Assembly: GCA_039183205.1 (NCBI GenBank)
Contig: JBCDBR010000022.1
Span: forward strand, 1 to 64,000
Length of the DNA stretch: 64,000 nt
Source of the DNA: HKCCE3408 sp039183205
Lineage (GTDB): Bacteria > Pseudomonadota > Alphaproteobacteria > Rhodobacterales > Rhodobacteraceae
Direction of reading: 5' to 3'
The position numbers were made by a program, and so were the translations under genes. Every line of letters starts with the position of its first letter. The first letter of the stretch is position 1. Positions 8,915-16,987 of this stretch are shown here, piece after piece. The notes under the pieces are model-generated. The model made no database searches. It was not told the origin of the DNA and saw only the letters and a list, made by a program, of their open reading frames with translations.

Positions 8915-9357
8915 CTGCCGGGTTCCTCGATCACGTAATCTTCCCAATCATCTTCGGATACGTGCAGCTCTGATACGGTTATGCCGCGTGCAGAGACATT
9001 GGCGCGATGCACGGATTCGCTGTCACCAGAGATCAGCGGATGCCACCAAAAGAGGGATTTGCCCTCGTGCAAACGTCGGTAGGCGCAGGTTTCCGGCATG
9101 AAATAGGCGACGTCATCCATCGTCTTTGGCGTCAGAACGATGCATTCCGGCACGTATTCTCGTCGTCTTGCATAATTGGCGCATTGGCAGGTTTCATCGT
9201 CGAACATCCGGCACGCCACACGCGTTAACGCGACCTCACCCGTATCCTCGTCTTCCAATTTGTTGAGACAACACTTCCCGCAACCATCGCACAAGGCTTC
9301 CCATTCTTGCGCCGACATTTCTGAAAGTGGCACGCGCAACCAAAACTCCGGCCTCAT
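8911..9357 (-). CDS. UPF0260/YcgN family cysteine-cluster protein
   Basis: This 148-residue protein has the family's cysteine pattern: CDGCGKCC (Cys 23, 26, 29, 30) followed by Cys 49, 57, 59 and 72. This suggests a metal or Fe-S binding domain of the zinc/iron-chelating YkgJ type. The function is not established for the family. It is bracketed by ATGA overlaps with ribF (upstream) and the aldolase gene (downstream), so it is expressed as part of the ribF run. Confidence 0.9.
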   Translation of the reverse strand: MRPEFWLRVPLSEMSAQEWEALCDGCGKCCLNKLEDEDTGEVALTRVACRMFDDETCQCANYARRREYVPECIVLTPKTMDDVAYFMPETCAYRRLHEGKSLFWWHPLISGDSESVHRANVSARGITVSELHVSEDDWEDYVIEEPGR

Positions 9358-10277
9358 AGTGCCGCCAGAATTCTGCGGGCCTCGGCACTGTCTTGATCCA
9401 TCTGCGCAATTAACGCCGATATCCCGTCGAAGTTCATCTCCGGGCGAAGGAATTCGATAAGCGCAATCGATATTTGGGCGCCGTAAAGATCACCTGTGAA
9501 GTCGAAGATGAACGTCTCCAAGTTTGGTTCGGAGCCATCGAACATGGGCCGTATGCCTAGCGAGGCGACGCCATGATAGGTGTCGGCATGGGCTCCATCC
9601 AGCACATCCACCAACACGGCATAAACGCCCAGAGCGGGCAAATGCAGCCCTTCAAGGCCCATATTGATTGTCGGATAGCCCAGTTCTCGCCCGCGCTTTT
9701 CGCCGTGCAATACGGGTCCCTCGATGCGATGCCAATGGCCCAGCATTTCCGCAGCAGTTCCCGGATCGCCATCACTGAGCGCTTGCCGGATCGCCGTTGA
9801 GCTGACGGCGTCCAGGCCGTTCTTCAAGAGCGGTGCCACGCTGACGTCGAAACCTGCGTCATTGCCGATCTGCCGAAGCATCTCCGCCGTGCCAATTCGG
9901 TTCTTGCCAAACCGAAAATCCGCACCGACCACAAGGTGGGTTAGCCCAAGGCTCGCATGCAGGACGTCGCACGCGAAGTCTTTCGCCGACATGTCCGACA
10001 GCGCAGTATCGAACGGGAGTTCAAAGAGAACATCGACACCCAATTTGGCCAACCGGCTGGTACGGGATTCGGCATTCATCAGACGAAAGGGGCCAGCCTC
10101 TGGTGCAAAGAACTGTCTTGGATGGGGTTCAAAGGTTACCACGCCCAACGGACCGCGCCCACGTGCAAGGTCGATGACATGTTGGTGACCGCGATGCACG
10201 CCGTCGAAATTGCCGATCGCGGCCGAGGCACCGACAAGGCTGGGATCCATTACATTTGGGTCGCGTACCGTCCGCAT
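9354..10277 (-). CDS. ribF: Bifunctional riboflavin kinase / FAD synthetase
   Basis: RibF phosphorylates riboflavin to FMN and adenylates FMN to FAD. The N-terminal nucleotidyltransferase domain has GNFDGVHRGHQ and the C-terminal kinase domain has the GRELGYPTINM and YHGVASLGIRPMFD segments. The family normally begins with a short M-x-x-x-R-D stretch before the GNFDG motif, so I start at ATG 10277 (MRTVRDPNVMDPSL, 307 residues); an in-frame start at 10313 adds 12 residues. No FMN riboswitch is seen. The stop overlaps the UPF0260 start (ATGA). Confidence 0.95.
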   Translation of the reverse strand: MRTVRDPNVMDPSLVGASAAIGNFDGVHRGHQHVIDLARGRGPLGVVTFEPHPRQFFAPEAGPFRLMNAESRTSRLAKLGVDVLFELPFDTALSDMSAKDFACDVLHASLGLTHLVVGADFRFGKNRIGTAEMLRQIGNDAGFDVSVAPLLKNGLDAVSSTAIRQALSDGDPGTAAEMLGHWHRIEGPVLHGEKRGRELGYPTINMGLEGLHLPALGVYAVLVDVLDGAHADTYHGVASLGIRPMFDGSEPNLETFIFDFTGDLYGAQISIALIEFLRPEMNFDGISALIAQMDQDSAEARRILAAL

Positions 10278-10318
10278 GGGCTCAGCGTTAGCCGGGCTGG
10301 CGACCGGGGGCAAGCGGC

Positions 10319-10762
10319 TCAGTCGAACTTCGCGCTTGGTGCAAGTACGACAGCCTCACCTTTGACGACGGGCTTGCCGGCGACACTGCATGTGGTTTGT
10401 AAGGTGGCGCGGCGCTTTGGGTAATCGATGGCCAAAACCGTCACCTCAGCGCGGACCATATCCCCAGGGCGCACGGGGGCCACAAATTGCATCGTCTGGC
10501 TGAGATACACCGTGCCATGCCCGGGCAATTGCTCGCCGATGACCGCAGAGATCAAGCCAGCCGACAACATGCCATGGGCAATGCGCCCGCCAAAGATGGT
10601 GTCTTGTGCGTAATCGTCATCCATATGAACCGGATTGTGATCGGTCGACACCTCGGCAAAAAGCTCAATGTCGCGATCCGTGACCAGCTTTTCGAGATGG
10701 CGCGACATGCCGACCGCCAAATCTTCAATGCAGATCGACCCTGTTTGACTGTTGTCCAGCAT
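10319..10762 (-). CDS. MaoC-like (R)-hydratase
   Basis: A 147-residue hot-dog-fold protein of the MaoC/PhaJ group. The hydratase-2 motif is visible as STDHNPVHMDDDYA, with catalytic Asp 41 and His 46, followed by GRIAHGMLSAGL. These enzymes hydrate enoyl-CoA (or enoyl-thioesters) to the (R)-3-hydroxy form, for example for polyhydroxyalkanoate synthesis; the exact substrate is not determined here. It lies just upstream of ribF on the same strand. Confidence 0.88.
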   Translation of the reverse strand: MLDNSQTGSICIEDLAVGMSRHLEKLVTDRDIELFAEVSTDHNPVHMDDDYAQDTIFGGRIAHGMLSAGLISAVIGEQLPGHGTVYLSQTMQFVAPVRPGDMVRAEVTVLAIDYPKRRATLQTTCSVAGKPVVKGEAVVLAPSAKFD

Positions 10763-10880
10763 TGCTGCACCTGCACAAACTACCTACGCCGCCGCTATAG
10801 TCTCTTTAGGCGGATAGCGCAATGCCATTGCGCAATAAAATAAACGAAAGGCCCGAGGATGAGAAATTATCTTGCGCTGC

Positions 10881-11753
10881 CTACCGAAGATAGCCCATCG
10901 CGTATGTTGGCGAGACGTGCGCCTTGGAAATGACTGCGTCCAGTTTTGTAGGATCAGGTTGCCGGTCGGTGCCGGTTTCCAGGCGGGACAGCCCGCCGGT
11001 GATAAACAGCGTGTCGATCCCTTCGCCCATGCCGCCCAATACGTCAGTATGCAACCCGTCGCCAATTGCCAAAATTCGGGCGTCAGATGTCTCACGTCCA
11101 ATTTGGATCAATCTGCGCCGCGCAAGGTCATAGATCGGTGGATGCGGTTTGCCGAAATACAGGCTCTCGCCACCCATTTCCGTGTAAAGCGCTGCAATCG
11201 CCCCGGCACACCATTCCCGCGCCTCGCCGCGATCGACAACGATATCGGGGTTTGCGCAGAGCAGTTTGAGGCCTTTCGTTTTCGCTAAAAGCAGCTCTGG
11301 CCGCAGCGCATCTGGGTCTGCCTTTGGGTCGAACGGGCCGGTGCAAACGATCCCGTCCGCCTCCTTCAGCGGAACCTGTGTGATGCTGAGAGGGTCTGTC
11401 ACAAGTTTCAGCGGCTCAAAAAAAGGCTGATCCCGCGGCTCACCGACAAACCAAACGCGCGCGCCCACTGCGCCCTCGAACATCGCTGCGCGCGCGCTGT
11501 CGCCAGATGTGGCGATCACGTCCCATGCCGTCTCTGGCATCCCCATGCTCGCGATTTGCGCCGCAACGCCGGATCTCGGTCGCGGTGCATTTGTAAGCAA
11601 AAGCACAACACCGCGGCGATTGCGAAACGCCTGGAGCGCTGAGGCGGCTTCGGGAAAGACCGAGATACCGTTATGCACGCAGCCCCAGAGATCGCAGAAA
11701 ACGGCATCATATCGATGCGCAATATCGGTCAAGGATTCGATGATTTGGGTCAC
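10881..11753 (-). CDS. HAD-superfamily hydrolase, class IIA (TIGR01459-like)
   Basis: This is a HAD phosphatase of the nagD-like class IIA with about 290 residues. Motif I is CDLWGCVHNG (nucleophile Asp 21), motif II LLLTNAPRP (about 52-60), a GKPHPPIY segment follows the cap domain, and motif III is AIGDGLHTDVLGG. The family is common in alphaproteobacteria but its substrate is unknown. I chose GTG 11753 because the protein then begins MTQIIESL just before the conserved part; an in-frame ATG at 11813 would add 20 residues. Confidence 0.85.
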   Translation of the reverse strand: MTQIIESLTDIAHRYDAVFCDLWGCVHNGISVFPEAASALQAFRNRRGVVLLLTNAPRPRSGVAAQIASMGMPETAWDVIATSGDSARAAMFEGAVGARVWFVGEPRDQPFFEPLKLVTDPLSITQVPLKEADGIVCTGPFDPKADPDALRPELLLAKTKGLKLLCANPDIVVDRGEAREWCAGAIAALYTEMGGESLYFGKPHPPIYDLARRRLIQIGRETSDARILAIGDGLHTDVLGGMGEGIDTLFITGGLSRLETGTDRQPDPTKLDAVISKAHVSPTYAMGYLR

Positions 11754-11962
11754 GCGACGCTCCGTTTGTGCAGGCTTGTGCGTATCTGGAAGCGCATGCC
11801 AGGACCAGCCCAATCAGGTGACCTGCCATTGTGGATGTCATGGGCACGCGGGGTCGGCTGACAAGTGTGAGCATGCCTTGCGGGCACAACCACGCACAGC
11901 AATTTCCCGCAATGGTTGAAATTCGATGGAAAAATAGGCAATCTCTGTCGAAATATTAGGGG

Positions 11963-13267
11963 ATGGGGCGTCCCGCAATGCTTAGTCAAAAACGGCGTGA
12001 TCAAGAGTTCAATCATCTGGTGGAGTCTGACGCCGCCGATACGTTCGATCTGGTCACGCGAAGCTTACTCATTTTCGTCAGCGCTATCGGCCTCTATTTC
12101 GCCACGGGATACAGCGTCTTGTTGGTATGGGGCGCCGGTTACGCGTTGCTCGATTTATCGAACATGTTGTTGATCCGTAGAACCCAAACGCCTGTAAAAC
12201 CTGGCCGATTTCGCATGTTGGTCGGCTTGAGCGCGATGACGGTGTTTTGGGTCGGCGCCATGAGCATTTACTTGGCATTCGCGGCCGGAGGCCAGCATGC
12301 GTTTTTGGCGTTTTGCTTATGGGTCGGGCTTGCGCTTTACTGCCTCACCAATCACGCAGCCTTTAGCATCGCGTCGAAAATCGATCTGGTGGGCCTTGCG
12401 ACTTCGGGCGTCGGGGTCACGTGGGCATGGGTCTCCGCGGCAGAAACGACCTCTGAGTGTGTTGCGACGGCGATCGCGGCCTTAGCCGTATTCACCTACT
12501 TTGGGTTGTGCTTTCGTAAAACCATCGGGGATCGCATCGAACTGCGCAAAAGTCTGGATGCGCGCGCCCATGACCAGAAACTGAAATCCCTGGGCCAACT
12601 GACCAGCGGGGTGGCGCACGACTTCAATAATCTGCTGACCGTCATTGGCGGCAATATCGAATTGGCCATGCTTGATGACAGCGACCCAAACCGCACGATG
12701 CTGATGGGCGAGGCGCGCCAAGCAACGGATCGTGGCGCAGCGCTCGTGTCGCAACTTTTGGCCTATACCCGGAAGTCGTCTTTGAACGTGCAAGAGGTTC
12801 AAAGCGTCGATGTGATGGTCCGTATTGGCGATATTGCCCGCCGTGTTGTGCCGGCTGACATCGCCATAGAGGTCAATCTGGAGGGCGATCATGCGCTTCT
12901 GAAGGTCGATTCTGGGCTATTGGAAACGGCAGTGCTCAACCTGCTGATCAACGCACGCGACGCATTGGCGGGCAGATCTGGGCAGATCGCGGTGAGAAGC
13001 GCGCTTTCGACGGGCAGGGATTACCTGTTTATTTCAGTTGAGGATAACGGGCCAGGTATGGAAGAGGCGATGCTAACCCGCGCGACGGAACCCTTTTTCA
13101 CCACCAAAGGCCCGCGCAAGGGGACAGGTTTGGGGCTCTCTATGGTCAAAGGCTTTGCAGAACAATCCGGGGGTCGGTTGGAATTGCGGAACCGCCTCGA
13201 GGGCGGCCTTGTTGCCTCAATCTGCTTGCCCGCACGCGCGTTTACAGAACTGCGCGTGGCAATTTAG
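11963..13267 (+). CDS. Orphan membrane sensor histidine kinase
   Basis: A 434-residue kinase. Residues about 30-185 hold several hydrophobic segments (a membrane sensor without recognised domain). The H-box SGVAHDFNNLL places the phosphorylated histidine at 219. The N-box LINARDAL (about 325), DNGPGM and the TKGPRKGTGLGLS loop form an intact HATPase domain. The AHDFNN form is typical of hybrid-type kinases, yet there is no receiver domain and no response regulator next to it, so its partner is elsewhere. ATG 11978 is an alternative start. Confidence 0.88.
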   Translation: MGRPAMLSQKRRDQEFNHLVESDAADTFDLVTRSLLIFVSAIGLYFATGYSVLLVWGAGYALLDLSNMLLIRRTQTPVKPGRFRMLVGLSAMTVFWVGAMSIYLAFAAGGQHAFLAFCLWVGLALYCLTNHAAFSIASKIDLVGLATSGVGVTWAWVSAAETTSECVATAIAALAVFTYFGLCFRKTIGDRIELRKSLDARAHDQKLKSLGQLTSGVAHDFNNLLTVIGGNIELAMLDDSDPNRTMLMGEARQATDRGAALVSQLLAYTRKSSLNVQEVQSVDVMVRIGDIARRVVPADIAIEVNLEGDHALLKVDSGLLETAVLNLLINARDALAGRSGQIAVRSALSTGRDYLFISVEDNGPGMEEAMLTRATEPFFTTKGPRKGTGLGLSMVKGFAEQSGGRLELRNRLEGGLVASICLPARAFTELRVAI

Positions 13268-13279
13268 ATGCTCGGCGGC

Positions 13280-14197
13280 TTACACCTGTAGGTTCGGAAT
13301 AATCTGCTTTTTGCGGCTTACGACACCGGGCAACACTACAGTATCGGCATCCCCGACCAGGGTCGAAAAACTCTTCTCCGCCACTGACTTTACGAGACTA
13401 TTTGGCACCAAAAGGGTCGATTGCTCGTTGAGGATATCGACAACAAAGAACAGCACCTGATCGACACCATCTTCGTTGGCAACCGTGTCCATGGCGCCGA
13501 CCAATGCATCCTTGCGTGCAAGGACGGTGTCTGGCGATGTGGTCTCCAGAACGCTTACGCGGAACTTGGTGCCGCCCACTTCGTAGGCCTTTGAATCCAT
13601 GCGCAGAAGTTCTGCGTCAGAAAACGCGGAAACGTCTGATTTTGCAGCAAACATTGCGGCGGCGTAGGTCGGGATATCAAGGCCCAGATCAGCCGCCAGC
13701 GCCTCGGCCAGGGCCTTGTCGGCGGGGGTGGTCGTGGGCGAGCGAAACTCGAGCGTATCGGATAAAATACATGACAGCATCAGCCCTTTGATCCAATCAG
13801 GCTTGTCCGGCGCATCTGCCATTGCGTCGTGCAAGATCGTGGCGGTGCAGGCCAGCGGCCGGATCGTGATTTCGATCGGGCCTTTGGTCTCTAATCCACC
13901 CGTCAGCTTGTGGTGATCAAAGATCGCCGTAATATCGGCATCGTTGATCGCGTCTGGTAGTTCTGCGGGATTGTTTGTGTCAACGATTACAACCGGTTGG
14001 CCGGCCTCTACCGCATCAATGATCCGAGGCGTCGGGCAGTCCCACTTTTGTAACATGAACGCCGCTTCGGTATTGGGTTCACCCAACAAGACGGCTTCGG
14101 CCTCGTGGCCGTTTTGGTTCATATACCAGGCCCAAATAATTGCCGAACCTGTTGTATCCGTGTCGGGTGATTTATGGCCGAAAACGAGTGTGGTCAT
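13280..14197 (-). CDS. ppaC: Manganese-dependent inorganic pyrophosphatase (DHH family)
   Basis: Family II pyrophosphatase, hydrolysing PPi from biosynthetic reactions in the cytosol. Metal-binding motifs are GHKSPDTD (His 8, Asp 12, Asp 14), VDTNNP (Asp 73), the DHH triad at 94-96, and SDTLEFRSPT. The C-terminal DHHA2 domain ends in SRKKQ. I start at ATG 14197 (305 residues), where the family N-terminus begins and an AAAGGA ribosome site stands in front; the frame is open to 14248. An odd repeat array lies about 90-135 bases upstream. Confidence 0.95.
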   Translation of the reverse strand: MTTLVFGHKSPDTDTTGSAIIWAWYMNQNGHEAEAVLLGEPNTEAAFMLQKWDCPTPRIIDAVEAGQPVVIVDTNNPAELPDAINDADITAIFDHHKLTGGLETKGPIEITIRPLACTATILHDAMADAPDKPDWIKGLMLSCILSDTLEFRSPTTTPADKALAEALAADLGLDIPTYAAAMFAAKSDVSAFSDAELLRMDSKAYEVGGTKFRVSVLETTSPDTVLARKDALVGAMDTVANEDGVDQVLFFVVDILNEQSTLLVPNSLVKSVAEKSFSTLVGDADTVVLPGVVSRKKQIIPNLQV

Positions 14198-14504
14198 GGT
14201 TACAGGTCCTTTGGGCCTCAGGAATTGCCGCCCCTTTAGCTGTGTCATTAAGGAATGTCACGTGCCGAGCGTGCAGAGCTGATCTGCGGGTATAGAAACG
14301 GTATATACTCGGTATAGATGCGGTATATCTTTGGATTGGCGGATTATCGGGGCCTTTCGCGTTAAGGATTGCGTTTGGGATTAGGGATTTGGATAGCAAT
14401 AGCAATAGCTGACCAAGTCTGGATGCCCGGCGGGTGGAACAAACATCAAATTGCCCCGCCTGCACGATGCAGCGGGCGCACAATTGGAACGCACAGGCTT
14501 GGCG
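14198..14504. other. Non-coding gap upstream of ppaC
   Basis: This 307-base gap separates the end of the VPLPA-CTERM gene from ppaC, both on the reverse strand. It contains the GGTATA array (14289-14332), then an irregular purine-rich stretch with short GGATTNGG and AGCAAT repeats near 14360-14410. Reverse-strand open frames here have no family resemblance. It must contain the ppaC promoter, but I could not place clear boxes. Confidence 0.6.
14289..14332. repeat. Four tandem 11-bp units beginning GGTATA
   Basis: The hexamer GGTATA starts at 14289, 14300, 14311 and 14322, exactly 11 bp apart. Unit tails alternate: units 1 and 3 continue GA, units 2 and 4 continue TA or TC. The spacing puts all four on the same face of the helix. 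It lies 92-135 bp upstream of the ppaC ATG. This suggests a cooperative protein-binding site, but no known regulator motif is recognised. Confidence 0.7.
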
Positions 14505-15011
14505 TCAGGCGGACTTTGTGCGGGTCACAAAGCCCAAGCCGCCCAGGCCCGCCATCAGCAGAACGCCTGCCGCAGGCAGCGGCACAGGGGCCGCAGCCAC
14601 GGGTGTGAAGTTGAGCACCGACGCCCCGGCGACTGAAATGCTGTTAGGCAGGTTCGAAAGGCCACTGGCCAAATTGCTGCCGATAGCAATCAAAAACGAT
14701 GTGCTGTCGGTGACCGCTGGGGCCGTGTTACGAGCGCCAAAGCTCTCGAAGATTGCGTCCGTAATAACCCCGGCGACGAAGGTAAATGATGTGGTTATTG
14801 GATCGCCCATGTATCCGCCAATCCCGAAACCAGCGGTATTTGTCAGCACCTCGACGCGAGCTGGTGCGCCGGTGGCATTGTCGGTCATGCCTCGGACGAT
14901 CCCAGCCACTGTGTGACCGCAATTTGCTGTGTCGACAAAGCTAAAACTGAAATCGAGCGTCGCGGCATAGGCCGCAAATGACGAAAGGTAGAATACGACT
15001 GCCAAAGCCAA
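14505..15011 (-). CDS. VPLPA-CTERM sorted exported protein
   Basis: A 168-residue protein with an N-terminal signal peptide (about 1-16, ending FAAYA) and a C-terminal tripartite sorting signal: VPLPA near 143, a hydrophobic helix (AGVLLMAGLGGLGF) and a basic end (TRTKSA). This is the PEP-CTERM variant called VPLPA-CTERM, handled by exosortase-type enzymes that are not encoded in this window. The body is small, low in charge and without recognised domain. The start is uncertain: the visible start is TTG at 15011, but ATG 15030 lies one base out of frame and would give a better signal peptide (MKPQAQFG...) if one T were removed. Confidence 0.75.
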   Translation of the reverse strand: MALAVVFYLSSFAAYAATLDFSFSFVDTANCGHTVAGIVRGMTDNATGAPARVEVLTNTAGFGIGGYMGDPITTSFTFVAGVITDAIFESFGARNTAPAVTDSTSFLIAIGSNLASGLSNLPNSISVAGASVLNFTPVAAAPVPLPAAGVLLMAGLGGLGFVTRTKSA

Positions 15012-15482
15012 ACTGCGCCTGTGGTTTCATCCCAAATAGCGAACCTAAAGGCACTGCCGATCGCGCCGGAGGGGCCCGGTCTGGGCGCCGCGGGCCGGGT
15101 GCATGCGGCGGATGACACCCCGCGGACGATGTGTTCTGGCACCCTAATCGCGCCGGACGGGGTCTAGCTGCGGTCCAAGGCGCGTATCGTGTTGGCCAGC
15201 GGATTGCGCTGTGTGACATGCGATTTGCGGATGGCTGGGCCCCGGACACGGCAGAGGCTGATCGCGGCGTTCGCCAGGTGGTCGTGCATGAGGATGCGTT
15301 TCGCCGTGGTCAGATCAACCCGATGACGAAGGTGGCTCGCTTTCCGACCGGTGATTTTCTTCGTGGGTCTCATGGGTTGGTCGGCGACTAGCATGCGAGG
15401 CCGAAATAATCACCGAACCGGGTGCATCCGTGTCGGGTGATGCGTGGCCGAACCCGCAGCTCCGGACCTGCATATGGACAGA
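15012..15482. other. Decayed intergenic region
   Basis: A 471-base stretch with no confident gene. Open frames on both strands (for example 86 codons at 15131-15391) resemble nothing I know. Its left part carries the upstream region of the VPLPA-CTERM gene; its right part carries the ppaC-like fragment at 15396-15452. The area looks like genomic debris or a site of past rearrangement. Confidence 0.5.
15315..15473 (-). pseudogene. Fragment resembling the 5' end of ppaC
   Basis: Bases 15396-15452 match the intact ppaC at 14126-14182 in 47 of 57 positions, in the same orientation and reading frame. The fragment would encode FGHASPDTDAPGSVIISAS against FGHKSPDTDTTGSAIIWAW in PpaC, so the metal motif GHxSPDTD is kept. 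An ATG at 15473 lies eight codons before it, at nearly the distance seen in ppaC, and the frame ends at a TGA (15315-15317) after 52 codons, with no further similarity. It is best read as a truncated, diverged ppaC duplicate; a real small protein is possible but unlikely. Confidence 0.6.
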
Positions 15483-16055
15483 TTAAAGACGCGCGATCCC
15501 GTCCGCGATTTCCTGGGCGATTGCGTCGGCGTCAACATCTTTCCGTTCGGCCGAAATACGCAAGCCCAGAAGGTCTGATTGATAGCGGCGTGCCAGCACA
15601 TCCGGATCATGCGTCATAGCGATCAGACCGACGGATTGGCATTGCGCAAATAGCGCGGAAAACGCGGTTTCCATTTTCAAAAGATGTCCGCTCGCGACCT
15701 CGGCAAGAGAATGACCCTGGGCATGAAGCTCAAGCAAGGTCTTGGACAGCATGCATGCCTTTGCCGGCGCCTCGGCTTTGGAAATTGCAAGTTTGGGGTA
15801 GCACTTAAGCGCATCCAAGGGACCGAGTTCCGAAACGAGCGCGGCAAGCCGCGCCAATCCGTCTTCGGCATATCGATCCAATGCCAGCTCAAACAAAGCG
15901 CTTTTTGATCCGAATGCGGCGTAGATACTGCCCGGATTAAGCTCCAGCGCAGCCTCCAAGTCCTTAAGCGACGTGCCGGCCCATCCTTGCCGCCAAAACA
16001 GGTCTTTGGCCTGATTTATCAGATCGTCTCTGTCATATGCTGGTCGGCGGGGCAC
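15483..16055 (-). CDS. TetR family transcriptional regulator
   Basis: About 190 residues with an N-terminal TetR helix-turn-helix (RDDLINQAKDLFWRQGWAGTSLKDLEAALELNPGSIYAAFGSKSALF region) and a helical ligand-binding C-terminal domain. It is divergent from the AhpD-like gene at 16156 with two operator-like palindromes between. The start is uncertain: a TTG at 16085 would place operator 1 inside the gene, so I prefer the in-frame GTGs at 16055/16058 preceded by AGGTGA. It probably represses its neighbour and itself; the inducer is unknown. Confidence 0.87.
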   Translation of the reverse strand: MPRRPAYDRDDLINQAKDLFWRQGWAGTSLKDLEAALELNPGSIYAAFGSKSALFELALDRYAEDGLARLAALVSELGPLDALKCYPKLAISKAEAPAKACMLSKTLLELHAQGHSLAEVASGHLLKMETAFSALFAQCQSVGLIAMTHDPDVLARRYQSDLLGLRISAERKDVDADAIAQEIADGIARL

Positions 16056-16064
16056 CACATCACC

Positions 16065-16114
16065 TATTCTTGAATGATCGCTCAAATATTATTCTTGAGC
16101 GATTACTCAAATAC
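16065..16114. promoter_or_regulatory. Two tandem TetR-type operators
   Basis: Two copies of an inverted repeat stand side by side: TTGAATGATCGCTCAA at 16070-16085 and TTGAGCGATTACTCAA at 16095-16110, each flanked by TATTC on the left and ATA on the right. They share the form TTGA(G/A)-N6-CTCAA and are 25 bp apart. A larger 9-bp palindrome (ATCGCTCAA, 16077-16085, with TTGAGCGAT, 16095-16103) joins the inner halves. Their place between the divergent genes suits binding by the adjacent TetR protein. Confidence 0.75.
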
Positions 16115-16155
16115 TTTAAGTCTGCGCAGACACCAAGCGCAAAAGGATGACGAAT

Positions 16156-16728
16156 ATGTCAGATTTCCCCTCGCACGACCTCGACACCGCTCCCGAGGCG
16201 TCCAAACCGCTCCTTCAGAACTCCCTCAAAGCCTTTGGCAGATTGCCTGGTTTGCACAAAGTGCTGGCAGAAAGCCCGCAAGCCTATGAAGGCTACCAAC
16301 TGCTCCACAAGCTTTTCAGCGAAACTGAATTTGATGCCGACGAATTGACCGTTGTCTGGCAGACGATCAACGTTGAGCATGAATGCCATTATTGCGTGCC
16401 GGCCCATACCGGCATTGCAAAGATGATGAAGGTTTCCGACGATATCACCGAAGCGCTGCGCAACGAAACTCCGCTGCCGAGCGCGAAATTAGAGGCGCTT
16501 CGCGTCTTCACGCTTCAGATGGTGCGCAATCGGGGCAACTTGACCGACGCTCAGATGGAGGCCTTTTTTGCGGCCGGCTATGGACATCGGGCCGTTTTGG
16601 ACGTTGTGCTGGGGCTCGCTCAGAAAACTATGTCGAACTACGTCAACCACATGGCTCAAACGCCCGTGGACGAAGTCTTTAAGCCATTGATCTGGACCCG
16701 CAGCAGCGACCACATCGCCGCCGAATGA
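16156..16728 (+). CDS. Carboxymuconolactone decarboxylase / AhpD-like protein
   Basis: A 190-residue alkylhydroperoxidase-like protein. The AhpD catalytic pattern CxxCxxxH is present as CHYCVPAH with Cys 77, Cys 80 and His 84, with a glutamate a few residues before. It probably acts as a peroxidase/disulfide reductase or reduces reactive electrophiles. Divergence from a TetR regulator suggests induction by a small molecule or oxidant. I start at ATG 16156, about nine bases after AAAAGGA; ATG 16147 is too close to that site. Confidence 0.85.
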   Translation: MSDFPSHDLDTAPEASKPLLQNSLKAFGRLPGLHKVLAESPQAYEGYQLLHKLFSETEFDADELTVVWQTINVEHECHYCVPAHTGIAKMMKVSDDITEALRNETPLPSAKLEALRVFTLQMVRNRGNLTDAQMEAFFAAGYGHRAVLDVVLGLAQKTMSNYVNHMAQTPVDEVFKPLIWTRSSDHIAAE

Positions 16729-16737
16729 TACCCTGGG

Positions 16738-16769
16738 CGCGCGATAGGTCCCTGTCCTGTCGCGCGTTT
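16738..16769 (+). terminator. Terminator after the AhpD-like gene
   Basis: An 11-bp stem with one G-U pair (CGCGCGATAGG at 16738-16748 with CCTGTCGCGCG at 16756-16766), a 7-base loop and a short TTT follow the stop by nine bases. The weak T-run lowers confidence. Confidence 0.6.
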
Positions 16770-16951
16770 GGCGATCCCTTAGGGCTCTGAATTTCAGGGT
16801 GGTCCCTAGCGACGTCTCGGCCTAGGCCTTGGAGTTGCCGCCGCCCGAGCATGTAGACCGATTTCCAATTGAAAGATCGCATGAAAACTGCCAATTGCGG
16901 GTTTCTGCAAAGCGACCGGACTTTGTTTCCCAAATGCGCCTACGATAGCGG

Positions 16952-16980
16952 TTGACACCCGGCGGACGGTTCCCTACATC
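16952..16980 (+). promoter_or_regulatory. groESL promoter
   Basis: TTGACA at 16952-16957 and TACATC at 16975-16980 are separated by exactly 17 bases, giving a good vegetative-type promoter. The CIRCE operator begins 8 bases after the -10 box, so a bound HrcA would cover the transcription start. Confidence 0.75.
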
Positions 16981-16987
16981 GCGGCCA

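Noticed and set aside
10278..10318. FMN riboswitch before ribF
   Set aside because: The gap to the upstream gene is only about 40 bases, too short for an RFN element.
15131..15394. 86- and 76-codon frames on both strands in the 15-kb gap
   Set aside because: No ribosome site, motif or family resemblance; the region looks decayed.
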